This document shows positions 25,064-33,135 of a stretch of 47,928 nt of DNA, one piece after another. Source of the stretch: CBDUQN01 sp965369375. GTDB lineage: Bacteria; Krumholzibacteriota; Krumholzibacteriia; Krumholzibacteriales; Krumholzibacteriaceae. Both the position numbers and the translations under genes were made by a program. The DNA lies in assembly GCA_965369375.1 (NCBI GenBank), contig CBDUQN010000015.1, positions 1 to 47,928 on the forward strand, written 5' to 3'. A model generated the notes under the pieces. That model did no database searches. It was given only the letters and a program-made list of their open reading frames with translations, and was not told the origin of the DNA. Each line of letters starts with the position of its first letter. Position 1 is the stretch's first letter.

Positions 25064-25181
25064 CTTCCCGTATGGCACGTAACTTGTAACACTTTATCCT
25101 GGTTTAGAGCTATTGGATAAATGCCTATGCATTATTTTGTTATGTTATAGCAACCAGGTTTCATGTAAGGGGTGAACCGGT

Positions 25182-25805
25182 ATGGCACATCAAATACGAC
25201 AGGCATACGTTGAGAATTCAGCGGAGAGCATCGCGGGCGCCATCAAAAGCAGGATTCGAGTCATTTTAGTGGCGGGCATGTTGGCAGTTGCCTTGACCTT
25301 TGGGTTATCCTTCTATTTCGCAGTCGTTTCGAACACGACCGCCGTTGCCCGACAGGTCCCCGAACTCGAAACCGTGGTAAGCAAATTAAAAACGCTTCTC
25401 GTAGTCAATACATTCGTTTTCGCTCTGATTATCATAGCTTCGTTCTTCGTTCTCTCCATGCTCCTGACTTCCAGGCTCTTCAGACCACTCGGCACCCTTC
25501 AGGAAGGGCTCATGGCGATTTCAAAGGGCACGCTCCCGCAGGAAATAGAAACGGCAAGCGATAGTCCGCTTTCCTCTCTCCAAGTGACATTGAAGGAAGC
25601 GATCTGCCGACTCCATGAGAAGGAAACGAGGGAGATCGAGAAGCTCTCTAAATGCATCGAAAACGGATCCGAAGTGGAGTGTCGAGCGTTAATTTCATTG
25701 ATACTGCAGGAAAAAAATGCCTTCCTCGGCATCGGCGGCAATGAAGAATCCGATACGGGACCGCACGAAGCAGCAAATCCTTTATTCATGCAACCCGTTG
25801 AATAG
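25182..25805 (+). CDS. Two-TM membrane protein with HAMP-like region
   Basis: A 207-residue protein with TM helices near residues 26-48 and 72-94 separated by only about 23 residues. A HAMP-like stretch (SRLFRPLGTLQEGLMAISKG) and a charged, probably coiled-coil helix (KEAICRLHEKETREIEKLSK) follow. There is no kinase, cyclase or methyl-accepting domain, so it resembles a membrane anchor or signalling stub. AAGGGGTGAA precedes the ATG. It converges on a receiver gene. An inverted repeat CCTGGTT/AACCAGG (25098-25104 and 25152-25158) lies in its upstream region. Confidence 0.75.
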   Translation: MAHQIRQAYVENSAESIAGAIKSRIRVILVAGMLAVALTFGLSFYFAVVSNTTAVARQVPELETVVSKLKTLLVVNTFVFALIIIASFFVLSMLLTSRLFRPLGTLQEGLMAISKGTLPQEIETASDSPLSSLQVTLKEAICRLHEKETREIEKLSKCIENGSEVECRALISLILQEKNAFLGIGGNEESDTGPHEAANPLFMQPVE

Positions 25806-25870
25806 GCATCGCGTATCCGGTGTGTTTCGGCATCACTGCATACCAGAATCTGCGAGGGGTGTAATTCTGA

Positions 25871-26260
25871 TCAGGGTGACGTACCCGAGCTGCCTCTACC
25901 ATTGAGAAGATCGGCAATCGAATCGATCAAATCGCCCGAATTGAATGGCTTTTGCATCAGCAGATCGGCTTCGACCGGTTCTTCGAGCTCCTCCGTGGCG
26001 AGATCGCGCGCTGTGAGAATGATTATCGGTACGTTGCCGAATTCATCGTCGTGCTTTAAAATATTGCAGACCTTGTAGCCGTCTATGAGGGGAAGCATCA
26101 GGTCGAGGATCACCAGATCGGGACGTTCTTCGCGGGCCTTCTGTATTGCTTCCTGTCCATCGAATGCGGTAACCACTTCATACCCGGCATGCTCCAGGGT
26201 GAATTGCAGTATTCGTGCAAGATGCACCTCATCATCAACGATCATTATCTTAGAAGGCAT
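25871..26260 (-). CDS. Single-domain response regulator (REC)
   Basis: About 129 residues, receiver only: IMIVDDEVHLARIL, phospho-Asp in LVILDLMLPLIDG, Thr in IIILTARD, Lys in LLMQKPFNSGD. AAAGGA sits 6 nt before the ATG at 26260 but directly abuts the one at 26266, so 26260 is preferred. There is no kinase next to it; the closest signalling gene is the convergent HAMP-like protein. Confidence 0.9.
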   Translation of the reverse strand: MPSKIMIVDDEVHLARILQFTLEHAGYEVVTAFDGQEAIQKAREERPDLVILDLMLPLIDGYKVCNILKHDDEFGNVPIIILTARDLATEELEEPVEADLLMQKPFNSGDLIDSIADLLNGRGSSGTSP

Positions 26261-26375
26261 AGTCATTCCTTTGCCAGATAAGGGAATCCCGGTAAAAACC
26301 CATTGACGTTTCTGAAAATTCGTCTTTCAAAAGCCGATCTAGAAAGTAACGTGCCATTTCAAGCTCTTCACAGCC

Positions 26376-26456
26376 CAAATTACACAACCCTCTCAACGCA
26401 AATTACACAACCCTCTCAACGCAAATTACACAACCCGCTCAACCCAAATTACAATC
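26376..26456. repeat. 23-bp tandem repeat, three copies plus a partial
   Basis: Unit CAAATTACACAACCCTCTCA plus ACG, at 26376-26398 and 26399-26421 (identical), 26422-26444 (two changes) and a 12-bp start of a fourth. The array lies between the receiver gene and the promoter of the small secreted protein. There are no spacers, so it is not a CRISPR. Confidence 0.93.
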
Positions 26457-26468
26457 CAAATTACTCCC

Positions 26469-26497
26469 TCGACACGCCGAGACCGATATGATATAAT
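26469..26497 (+). promoter_or_regulatory. Sigma-70-type promoter for the small secreted protein
   Basis: TCGACA at 26469-26474, a 17-bp spacer, TATAAT at 26492-26497. One mismatch in the whole pair. The predicted leader is about 77 nt and includes the short hairpin AAGTTA/TAACTT. Confidence 0.75.
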
Positions 26498-26580
26498 AAA
26501 TATGTATCAGACAGAAGCTTGAAGCGATTTGATTAAATTCTAAATTAAGTTACTTCTATAACTTGTTGGAGGGCAATAAG

Positions 26581-26979
26581 ATGAAGAAATTAAGTAAGGC
26601 TGCTTTAATCACATGCACCGTCGCCGTCTGTCTTATCCTTATGAGCCACACCGTATTGGGAGCGGCGGCGGAGATAACGAAGACCGTGACGCCGATAGGG
26701 GGAGGCGGATTCCTCGTTCGCATCAAGGTCAGGGCGACAGGCTCGAGCATTTATGCCCTCAAGTTGTCCGATCCGCAGGCGGGAATACTCGATGTCTATG
26801 CACCGAAGGGCTGGTGCATCGTCGCTGATGACGGCGATTTTCTCTCCAGAACGGCCGGAACGCCGATCACATCAAAGAGGTCGATCGAGTTCATCATATA
26901 TTCGAGTACCGATGACATCAAATACTCCTGGGCCGTCTTTGACCCGATGAAACAGATCGGCAAGCCTGGAACGTTATAG
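26581..26979 (+). CDS. Small secreted protein of unknown function
   Basis: A 132-residue protein with a clear Sec signal peptide (MKKLSKAALITCTVAVCLIL..., cleavage likely after HTVLGA). The mature part is about 100 residues and rich in beta-type sequence with many Gly/Ser/Thr (EITKTVTPIGGGGFLVRIKV, SSIYALKLSDPQAG, KYSWAVFDP). It has one Cys (GWCIV) and no recognised domain. The start at 26581 has GGAGGG 8 nt upstream. Its own strong promoter and terminator make it a self-contained, probably well-expressed unit. An adhesin/pilin-like or envelope role is possible but unsupported. Confidence 0.8.
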   Translation: MKKLSKAALITCTVAVCLILMSHTVLGAAAEITKTVTPIGGGGFLVRIKVRATGSSIYALKLSDPQAGILDVYAPKGWCIVADDGDFLSRTAGTPITSKRSIEFIIYSSTDDIKYSWAVFDPMKQIGKPGTL

Positions 26980-27003
26980 GGCATAAAAAGCTAGTCATGC
27001 TAT

Positions 27004-27049
27004 CCCGGGGTGATCGCCACGCGTGAGGATGATCACCCTGGGTTTTTTT
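27004..27049 (+). terminator. Strong Rho-independent terminator
   Basis: A 12-bp stem with one G-T wobble (CCCGGGGTGATC at 27004-27015 with GATCACCCTGGG at 27031-27042), a 15-nt loop and TTTTTTT at 27043-27049. It ends the small secreted protein transcript, just before the convergent HD-GYP gene. Confidence 0.93.
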
Positions 27050-27062
27050 ATGGGGGAAGAAT

Positions 27063-28514
27063 CTAGCGCTCTTTGATCAGGTAATTGCCGACATCAACGT
27101 CTCTTGTTTGTTGGTCTATGATTTCGGTGATTTCGCGAACGTATGTCCTGCCATTCGAGCTTTTATCATTGAGATCGATCACGATGTCGTCCGTAACGTC
27201 GTTGTCAGCACCATCTCTGAGAATTCTCACGAGCGGCAATCCGCCATGGCTCTTGTTAATATCTATGACCAGAGCCGTTTCTCCGGTGCTTAATTTCAAT
27301 ACACTGCCGATAGGCACATTACCCAACACGCTGTAGAACACGTCGAGAACCCTCGGGTGAAACTCCGCGCCCTTATCCTCGAACATCATTCTGATAGCGC
27401 CGTACGGGCTCAATTGCTTGCGGTACGGGCGCTTTGTCGTGAGGGCATCATAGCTGTCGGCGATACGCACGACATGGCTGGCAATATGGAGCTTGCGGCC
27501 GTGTTTCGGCAGCGGGTATCCTTTCATGTCATACCGCATGTGGTGCTCGTAGGCGACGAGCCTGCTTATATTGTCAATGCCCTCATCCCTCAGGATTTTT
27601 TCACCGTAGACAGGGTGTTTCTTGACGACGAGCCACTCGGCCGGCGTCAAACGCTCTGTCTTGTGGATAATCTCCTTTGGAATGTACAGCTTCCCGATAT
27701 CATGCAGAAGCGCCGCCCGACTCATGGAATCGATTTCTTCTTCGCTGCACCCGAGGAACTTTGCAATGGCGGTTGTAATAACCGCGACATTGACGGAGTG
27801 ACTGAATGTATAGTTATCAAAATTCTTGAGTGAATCCAGAAAAAGCAGAATCGGCGTCTGTTTTCCGCTGTTTCCGACAAGCTTTAGAATCCTGTTTCCC
27901 GCTCTTGCGGCCTCACCGGTTTGTATTTTGTCCGATTTCTGCAGCACTTTGCTGATATCTTGCCCCAATTGGCTCTCTTGCTCGTTCTCATTCAATACCA
28001 CATCAGGTGTCTCATCCTTGGGCCTTTCCTCTGCGGACGGACGTTCGATGTCATCGTCCGATTCGTAATGCATACTATGCCTGATCCTGATATGGCTGAT
28101 CTTTCTCCATGCTTCGTTGAGATCCATCGTTCTGTCGTTTCTCGAGGCACTTTCCAGGATCTCGATAAAAGCCTCGACTTCCTCCTTTGTCATCCCCTCG
28201 GAAAAATCGATCTCGCCGATCGAGAGCTTTCCGAGTGTTTCGCGGAAAAGATGAATCTCCCTGTTGTTCCCGGAAGTAATATCCATTTCAAAGTTGAGGA
28301 AGTATATCGAACCGTCCGAAATTCTGAGTGTCACTGTTTTCTTGGATTGCACAAATATATCGAGACGCATAAAGGCTTCACTGAGCGCCTTCTTCACGGA
28401 TGGATATCCCGAAGGAAACAGTCTCCGCTGCATGAGCAGTCGCGCCAAACTGTCTATGACTTCCTTGAATCTTTGGTATTCAGCGGGAAGCGCCTCGAGT
28501 ACTACTTGTGCCAT
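27063..28514 (-). CDS. HD-GYP-type phosphohydrolase with degenerate GYP motif
   Basis: A 483-residue cytoplasmic protein. Residues 1 to about 175 are an all-helical region without a clear family. From about residue 225 comes an HD domain: HSVNVAVITTAIAKFL, the HD pair in ALLHDIGKLYIPKEI, KKHPVYGEKIL, then EHHMRYDMKGYP, where the HD-GYP consensus has HHExxDGxGYP, so the Glu and first Gly are Met. HVVRIADSYDALTTKRPYRK and a C-terminal domain follow. The family usually hydrolyses cyclic-di-GMP; the altered motif leaves activity uncertain. It is divergent from the GWxTD gene. Confidence 0.88.
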   Translation of the reverse strand: MAQVVLEALPAEYQRFKEVIDSLARLLMQRRLFPSGYPSVKKALSEAFMRLDIFVQSKKTVTLRISDGSIYFLNFEMDITSGNNREIHLFRETLGKLSIGEIDFSEGMTKEEVEAFIEILESASRNDRTMDLNEAWRKISHIRIRHSMHYESDDDIERPSAEERPKDETPDVVLNENEQESQLGQDISKVLQKSDKIQTGEAARAGNRILKLVGNSGKQTPILLFLDSLKNFDNYTFSHSVNVAVITTAIAKFLGCSEEEIDSMSRAALLHDIGKLYIPKEIIHKTERLTPAEWLVVKKHPVYGEKILRDEGIDNISRLVAYEHHMRYDMKGYPLPKHGRKLHIASHVVRIADSYDALTTKRPYRKQLSPYGAIRMMFEDKGAEFHPRVLDVFYSVLGNVPIGSVLKLSTGETALVIDINKSHGGLPLVRILRDGADNDVTDDIVIDLNDKSSNGRTYVREITEIIDQQTRDVDVGNYLIKER

Positions 28515-28630
28515 TCAAATACCTTACGTCAGTGGAGTGTAGACACACTTCAACACACGGATAATAAGCAAGTATTATGCCCGTAAATTCTTGGCGGACA
28601 AAAAGTTATAACTACTTGAAAAACAAGGGA

Positions 28631-28659
28631 TTGAACTTGGGGCCGAAGTCGAGTATAGT
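28631..28659 (+). promoter_or_regulatory. Sigma-70-type promoter for the GWxTD lipoprotein gene
   Basis: TTGAAC at 28631-28636, 17-bp spacer, TATAGT at 28654-28659. The predicted start near 28666 leaves only about 3 nt before the ATG at 28669 but 27 nt before the ATG at 28693, which favours the latter as translation start. Confidence 0.65.
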
Positions 28660-28692
28660 ATTGTCACAATGGTGTTTGACGAGCGTTTTACC

Positions 28693-30705
28693 ATGTACCC
28701 TGCGGCAAAGCGGCTGCTGGCGATTCTCATAATATTTTCGCTCTTTTTTGGTTGCTCCCTTGTTCCCAAGAAAAAGGATGCCCTCGAAGAGGACTTTTTA
28801 GACCCGATTACAGATGAGGAACGCAGAGCCGTCTGGGAAGAAATAGCGGAACTGCGAACGCAGATTATAAACGATTATGATAATGCCGAGCTCCATCGGA
28901 AACTCGCCGTCAAATACCGCCTCGCCGGCACCCCACGCTCGAGGCTCTTGTCGACCGAGGAGATAGACAAGGCCATACGGCTGGATCCTCTCAATGCGCT
29001 CAATTACGTGGAAAAAGGGCTGACCCTCCGGGCACGCTGCTTCTACGGCGATGCGGAGCATGCCTTCAACCGCGCAGTCGAAATCGATCCTAAATGTTTT
29101 GAAGCCTACCATCAACTTGCCCGCCTCGAGCGGCGCGAGTATCAAAAGACGATGTGTTTTCCCGAGCATTTGCGCAAATCGATCGGCTATTACAAGAAGG
29201 CCTACCGAATCGATCGAAAAGACGAAGAAGTGCTGTTCTGTCTCGGATTTCTACATATGTTCCGGCAGATGTTCGTATCCGCAAAAAAATACGCCAAGAA
29301 AGCCGTAACGTATCATCCAGACAGTTATCGGGCTCATCTGCTGCTCGCCACTGTCTATTATCAGATCATGGAATTCGAAAATTCGGAAAGTGAATTCAAT
29401 GCCGCTTTCGAAATCATGGACGAAGAGACACGCGGAATTTACGAGGATATATCACCCGTCCTCCCACCTGATCAAAGAGAGCTGTACCTCTCCTCCGCCT
29501 CCGGGAAAAAGCTCGAGTGGATTCGAAAATACTGGATCGAGCTCGATCCGACACCGTCCACCGAAATCAACGAAAGGCGCCTCGAGCACTACAAGCGCGT
29601 ATTTCTCGCGCAGGAACTTCTTACCGACAATCGACTCGAACTGCAAGGTGAGGAAACAGACAGAGGAAAAGCGCTCATATGTTACGGTCTCCCCCACAAG
29701 AAATATTACGATCTCGGAGCGCTCCATCTCGGCGCATGGCTCGTCTGGCACTATTCCTTTCCACATTACACCTTCCGTTTATATTTCCATGATGAGTTTC
29801 TCACCGGCAATTACCACTTCCCTATCTACGATCGGTACGGAGAAATTTCCCTGAACATAATGAAGCATATTCCTCAGGTCTATGAATATCCCGTTGAATA
29901 TACATTGCTGCCGATGCGTGTTGAAGCGGCTCAGCTGAGGGGATCCGACCAAAGAACGCGCATCGAATTTTCGATCGCCATGTCCGAATCAGTGCTCAGG
30001 CAAGCCGGAGGTGACTGGATCATTAACGTCACCTTTTTCGATAACGACTATAACAGAATATCAATGAATCACTTTTCCTTTGAGCCGGACACGCTCATGC
30101 ACATCAATCGTCTGGGTGAATATCTGGCCGTTCTCAATTCCTGGGTCGAGCTGCTGCCGAGGCCGCTCGAGAGCACATGCGTCATCGAAGTCATAAATGA
30201 CGAGGCTCAATACAAGGGGACATGGCGATACCCTCTCGAAATCCGGGATCTCTACGGCAGATCGTTGAAGGTCAGCAGCATCAAGTTCACCATCGAGGAC
30301 GAGGAAATGCTCTGCAGTGACGTCCTCGATCCCTTCCCCGCTTACACGACGGGAAAACAATTGTGCCTCTCATACCACATTTACAATCTCAAGAAAGACT
30401 CGAACAACAGGGCCCGCTACCGTTTGACATACATCATCCGTTCCGCGAAGGAATTCGAAGACAAGACCGGGATCGGGAAAACACTCGCTTACATGTGGTC
30501 GAGCATCACCGGAAAGAAGGACGGGGAGGCGCCCTACATCACGAGTTCTCTGGAACAGAGCACGAGCCTGAGGACCGTGAGCGATCGACTCCAGATAGAT
30601 CTCGGAACGCTCGAACAGGGCAATTATCTCCTCGCGCTCGATATCGAAGATCTGAACAGTCAGCAGAAAACCTACGTGGAGCGGGAATTCTTTATCATCG
30701 ACTGA
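28693..30705 (+). CDS. TPR and GWxTD-domain lipoprotein
   Basis: About 670 residues. The signal ends at a lipobox (FSLFFGC). Residues about 60-240 are TPR-like helices (LNYVEKGLTLRARCFYGDAE, AYHQLARLE, RAHLLLATVYYQIMEFENSE). A GWxTD-type domain follows: WIRKYWIELDPTP, EINERRLEHYKR, TDRGKALICYGLPH. The rest is beta-rich. GWxTD proteins are characteristic of FCB-type and related bacteria; their function is unknown. An upstream in-frame ATG at 28669 is possible but sits almost at the predicted transcript start. The stop overlaps the convergent gene by 11 bp. Confidence 0.85.
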   Translation: MYPAAKRLLAILIIFSLFFGCSLVPKKKDALEEDFLDPITDEERRAVWEEIAELRTQIINDYDNAELHRKLAVKYRLAGTPRSRLLSTEEIDKAIRLDPLNALNYVEKGLTLRARCFYGDAEHAFNRAVEIDPKCFEAYHQLARLERREYQKTMCFPEHLRKSIGYYKKAYRIDRKDEEVLFCLGFLHMFRQMFVSAKKYAKKAVTYHPDSYRAHLLLATVYYQIMEFENSESEFNAAFEIMDEETRGIYEDISPVLPPDQRELYLSSASGKKLEWIRKYWIELDPTPSTEINERRLEHYKRVFLAQELLTDNRLELQGEETDRGKALICYGLPHKKYYDLGALHLGAWLVWHYSFPHYTFRLYFHDEFLTGNYHFPIYDRYGEISLNIMKHIPQVYEYPVEYTLLPMRVEAAQLRGSDQRTRIEFSIAMSESVLRQAGGDWIINVTFFDNDYNRISMNHFSFEPDTLMHINRLGEYLAVLNSWVELLPRPLESTCVIEVINDEAQYKGTWRYPLEIRDLYGRSLKVSSIKFTIEDEEMLCSDVLDPFPAYTTGKQLCLSYHIYNLKKDSNNRARYRLTYIIRSAKEFEDKTGIGKTLAYMWSSITGKKDGEAPYITSSLEQSTSLRTVSDRLQIDLGTLEQGNYLLALDIEDLNSQQKTYVEREFFIID

Positions 30706-31087
30706 GTGGTATCGAAACACCGATGGTGGGATATATGGGCGGTTCCTTGCCGCCGTTCTCGTCGACCCCCTCTTCATCATCGGGCTTTATCAGAAGGTAG
30801 ACAACGAAGCCGACCGCAGCGCCGACAATCAGAAAAACGGCGAGTTCCTTGTAAAGGTTCCTCTCTCCTTCCTCCTCTACCTCGATGTCGAACGTCTCCA
30901 GAGTATCCGCGGAGAGAGAGGAAAAGGCGGGATTCGAGTTCACGGAAAAATCCGGAGCTGATAGAACCAGGCGATCATATTCGACGTGCCTCTTCTGTGT
31001 GAAAATGCTCCTCGACGAGACTTGCTGGGAGGAAACGAGGGTTCCGATTATGAACAGTATGAGTAGAGGTTTCCATGCTGACGTCAT
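30695..31087 (-). CDS. Hypothetical exported/membrane protein
   Basis: A 130-residue protein with an N-terminal signal-like segment (AWKPLLILFIIGTLVSSQQ), a polar middle, an acidic stretch, and a C-terminal TM helix (KELAVFLIVGAAVGFVVYLL) followed by an acidic tail. The start at 31087 has GGAG 10 nt upstream. It lies 24 bp after the nitroreductase gene and may be co-transcribed with it. No domain recognised. Confidence 0.65.
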   Translation of the reverse strand: MTSAWKPLLILFIIGTLVSSQQVSSRSIFTQKRHVEYDRLVLSAPDFSVNSNPAFSSLSADTLETFDIEVEEEGERNLYKELAVFLIVGAAVGFVVYLLIKPDDEEGVDENGGKEPPIYPTIGVSIPLSR

Positions 31088-31111
31088 AGCACCAACTCCA
31101 TATTGAACCAC

Positions 31112-31642
31112 TTACCCTTCCGTTTTACCCCATTTTTCATTGAAAACGATATCCTCGAGATCCTTGCGCGGCCTTATCGTCCTTTCACTTGCCGGGTAAC
31201 CTACCGGTGTCAGCGCGACGATTTTCACATCTTCGGGAACACCGAGTATCGTTCGCACTTCCTCTTCGGCGAACGCGCCTATCCAGCAGGTTCCGAGACC
31301 CTCGCTCACCGCGGCGAGCATGAGATGCTCGAGGGCGATTCCAATATCTACGGGGAGGCTGTTCCAGTACCCCCCCATTTTATTATATGCAAGTTCTTCG
31401 CGCCCGCACGCAACAATAACAATGGGCGCCTCAGCGACGAACTTCTGTCCCTTGCAGGCGGGAACGAGTTTCTCTCTCGTTTCCTTGTTCTTAACTACAA
31501 TAAATACCCATGGTTGAGCGTTTTTTCCAGATGGCGCCAGCCTCGCCGCATCGAGAATGCGGCTTAATTTCGCCTCTTCCACCGGAGTAGAGCGATAGCC
31601 CCGTACGCTCGTTCTCTGCTTGATCGTTTCGTATATGTCCAT
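31112..31642 (-). CDS. Nitroreductase-family flavoprotein
   Basis: FMN-dependent oxidoreductase of 176 residues. Family signatures: KQRTSVRGYRSTPV for FMN phosphate contacts, LDAARLAPSGKNAQPW, and the C-terminal GTCWIGAF and VALTPVGYP. The ATG at 31642 has GGAGG 8 nt upstream; the start at 31660 is less likely. The natural substrate cannot be read from the sequence. Confidence 0.93.
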   Translation of the reverse strand: MDIYETIKQRTSVRGYRSTPVEEAKLSRILDAARLAPSGKNAQPWVFIVVKNKETREKLVPACKGQKFVAEAPIVIVACGREELAYNKMGGYWNSLPVDIGIALEHLMLAAVSEGLGTCWIGAFAEEEVRTILGVPEDVKIVALTPVGYPASERTIRPRKDLEDIVFNEKWGKTEG

Positions 31643-31668
31643 ATTCCGAACCTCCATCATCCACGTTC

Positions 31669-31697
31669 TTGCACGATCCCGGCAGAAATCTTATACT
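31669..31697 (+). promoter_or_regulatory. Sigma-70-type promoter for the TonB-like gene
   Basis: TTGCAC at 31669-31674, 17-bp spacer, TATACT at 31692-31697, followed closely by AAGGAG and a 19-codon leader ORF. It is divergent from the nitroreductase gene. Confidence 0.65.
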
Positions 31698-31716
31698 ATT
31701 AAGGAGTTGAAGAAAA

Positions 31717-31776
31717 ATGTTTTTTACTCGCCAACCCAATAGTATGGACTCGAAGCCTCACGGTATAAAGATATGA
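31717..31776 (+). CDS. 19-codon leader ORF coupled to the TonB-like gene
   Basis: ATG at 31717 with a strong ribosome-binding site (AAGGAG, 31701-31706) opens MFFTRQPNSMDSKPHGIKI and ends at a TGA that shares ATGA with the next start at 31773. The following gene has no ribosome-binding site of its own, so this short frame probably delivers ribosomes to it. The peptide itself shows no motif. Seen directly; coupling is inference. Confidence 0.6.
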   Translation: MFFTRQPNSMDSKPHGIKI

Positions 31777-32417
31777 CACTGTCGAGATCATTTCAACGTT
31801 CCGCATCGGGAAGAGACAAAAAATATTGGATTATAATTATTGCAATAGCCCTCTTTATTCACATCGCATTTTTTCTCTTTTTCAAACCTGATTACTTTCG
31901 GGTTTTCGAAAGCGACCTTCCCGGCGAAGAGGGACACTCTTTTCTCCCGGCCCTCGACAGGCCGTTCTCCCTCATTATTCTTCCCGATGAATTGAAGAAA
32001 CAGGTCGCAACCGAGACAGTTGCGGCCCTTGACGAGACGGAAACCGAGAGGGTTGTTGTCATAGAAGTCGGCGAGCCTCCCTCCGAGCTCGTTCCCCTCG
32101 ATGGAGGCAGCCGCGGCGGAAGTGACGGCAGACCGGGCGCACGAAGGGCGATGGTTGAACCCAAGCCGTTGTTTATTCCGTGGCCGAGGTATCCGGATGG
32201 AGTCGATGGCCCGGTCGAGGGAAAGGTCGAGCTGCTTCTTCTTGTAGATGAAAAAGGGGAAGTGCGAGAGGTAAAACTCTCCAGAGGACTTCCCCAGATG
32301 ATTCTAAATAGGGTCGCACTTGAAGCCGCTCACAAGATCCGCTTCACGCCTGGTAGGGAAAAGGGGCTTCCCGTGGCAATGTGGGTGCGGCTCACGATCG
32401 GTTTCCAACCGCGATGA
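31773..32417 (+). CDS. TonB-like energy transducer
   Basis: 214 residues: a short cytoplasmic N terminus, one TM helix (YWIIIIAIALFIHIAFFLFF), a periplasmic linker with acidic and Pro/Gly-rich parts, and a C-terminal TonB fold (PRYPDGVDGPVEGKVELLLLV, AAHKIRFTPG, VAMWVRLTIGFQ). TonB couples inner-membrane proton-motive force to outer-membrane receptors, implying an outer membrane. No exbB/exbD are adjacent. Its start is fused to the leader ORF stop. Confidence 0.85.
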   Translation: MTLSRSFQRSASGRDKKYWIIIIAIALFIHIAFFLFFKPDYFRVFESDLPGEEGHSFLPALDRPFSLIILPDELKKQVATETVAALDETETERVVVIEVGEPPSELVPLDGGSRGGSDGRPGARRAMVEPKPLFIPWPRYPDGVDGPVEGKVELLLLVDEKGEVREVKLSRGLPQMILNRVALEAAHKIRFTPGREKGLPVAMWVRLTIGFQPR

Positions 32418-32426
32418 TATTGCTCG

Positions 32427-33104
32427 CTATCTAAATCTCCTCTTCAGACAGCTCCAGCTCTGTTCTTCCGTTCCAATACTGCAATCGATGAGATCCATGA
32501 GGCAATGGCCTTCGACATAATCATCTACATAATTCGTCGGATCGGCGTTCTGAAACGAACCGTTATATGCGCCTTCTCCGCAGTACCCCGCAAAGATTCC
32601 GGTCCCGTATTTCATCACCATGAGCGTTCCCGAGAAGAGCCCGAACATTCGCTCGTCGAGGTCGAGAACACTGTTCATGTTCATGTCGTAGTACGTTACG
32701 ACGAGCACGAGCGTTCCCATCATCATTCCGTTTGTTGGATGCACGAGTTCCCAGTAGGGCTTCTCAGGAAGATTGGTCGCGTCAAAGTGCGCGGTCCACG
32801 CAAAACTTCCGGGATCATGAACGAAATAGTTGTTGAAAAGGTAATCCCATCGCACATTCGGGTCGGTCGTCGGCGGCCATTCCGAATCATCAACAGTAAC
32901 CATCCATGTTGCGCCGAGAACGAGCGGGTCACCGTTATAAACCGTGCCCGAATATACGGGAGGGCTCATCAGAATCATGTTTCCGAATCCGTCGAAATCG
33001 AACTCTATCCGAACCGTGTCGGGAATCGGCTGCGCATTTGCCATGAAAGGAACAAAGGCCACTAACAGAAAGAGGAAAAGGATCTTAATCAAAGCATTTT
33101 TCAT
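32427..33104 (-). CDS. Secreted protein, paralogue A of a tandem pair
   Basis: 225 residues with a signal peptide ending near VPFMANAQ. The mature protein is aromatic and acidic. It shares an ordered set of blocks with the next upstream gene: MILMSPPVYSG / GSFMDSPPIFTG, WDYLFNNYFVHDPG / WDYIFSYYFVYDPT, and an Asp/Asn-rich loop YYDMNMNSVLDLDERMFG / DYNENGILEPNEYHSGK that resembles a calcium-binding loop. The ATG at 33104 follows AGGAAGTG. Function unknown; a surface or extracellular role is inferred. Confidence 0.75.
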   Translation of the reverse strand: MKNALIKILFLFLLVAFVPFMANAQPIPDTVRIEFDFDGFGNMILMSPPVYSGTVYNGDPLVLGATWMVTVDDSEWPPTTDPNVRWDYLFNNYFVHDPGSFAWTAHFDATNLPEKPYWELVHPTNGMMMGTLVLVVTYYDMNMNSVLDLDERMFGLFSGTLMVMKYGTGIFAGYCGEGAYNGSFQNADPTNYVDDYVEGHCLMDLIDCSIGTEEQSWSCLKRRFR

Positions 33105-33135
33105 TCTCAATCACTTCCTTTCAGCTTCACAAAGG

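Noticed and set aside
26376..26456. CRISPR-like array
   Set aside because: Head-to-tail 23-bp repeats without spacers.
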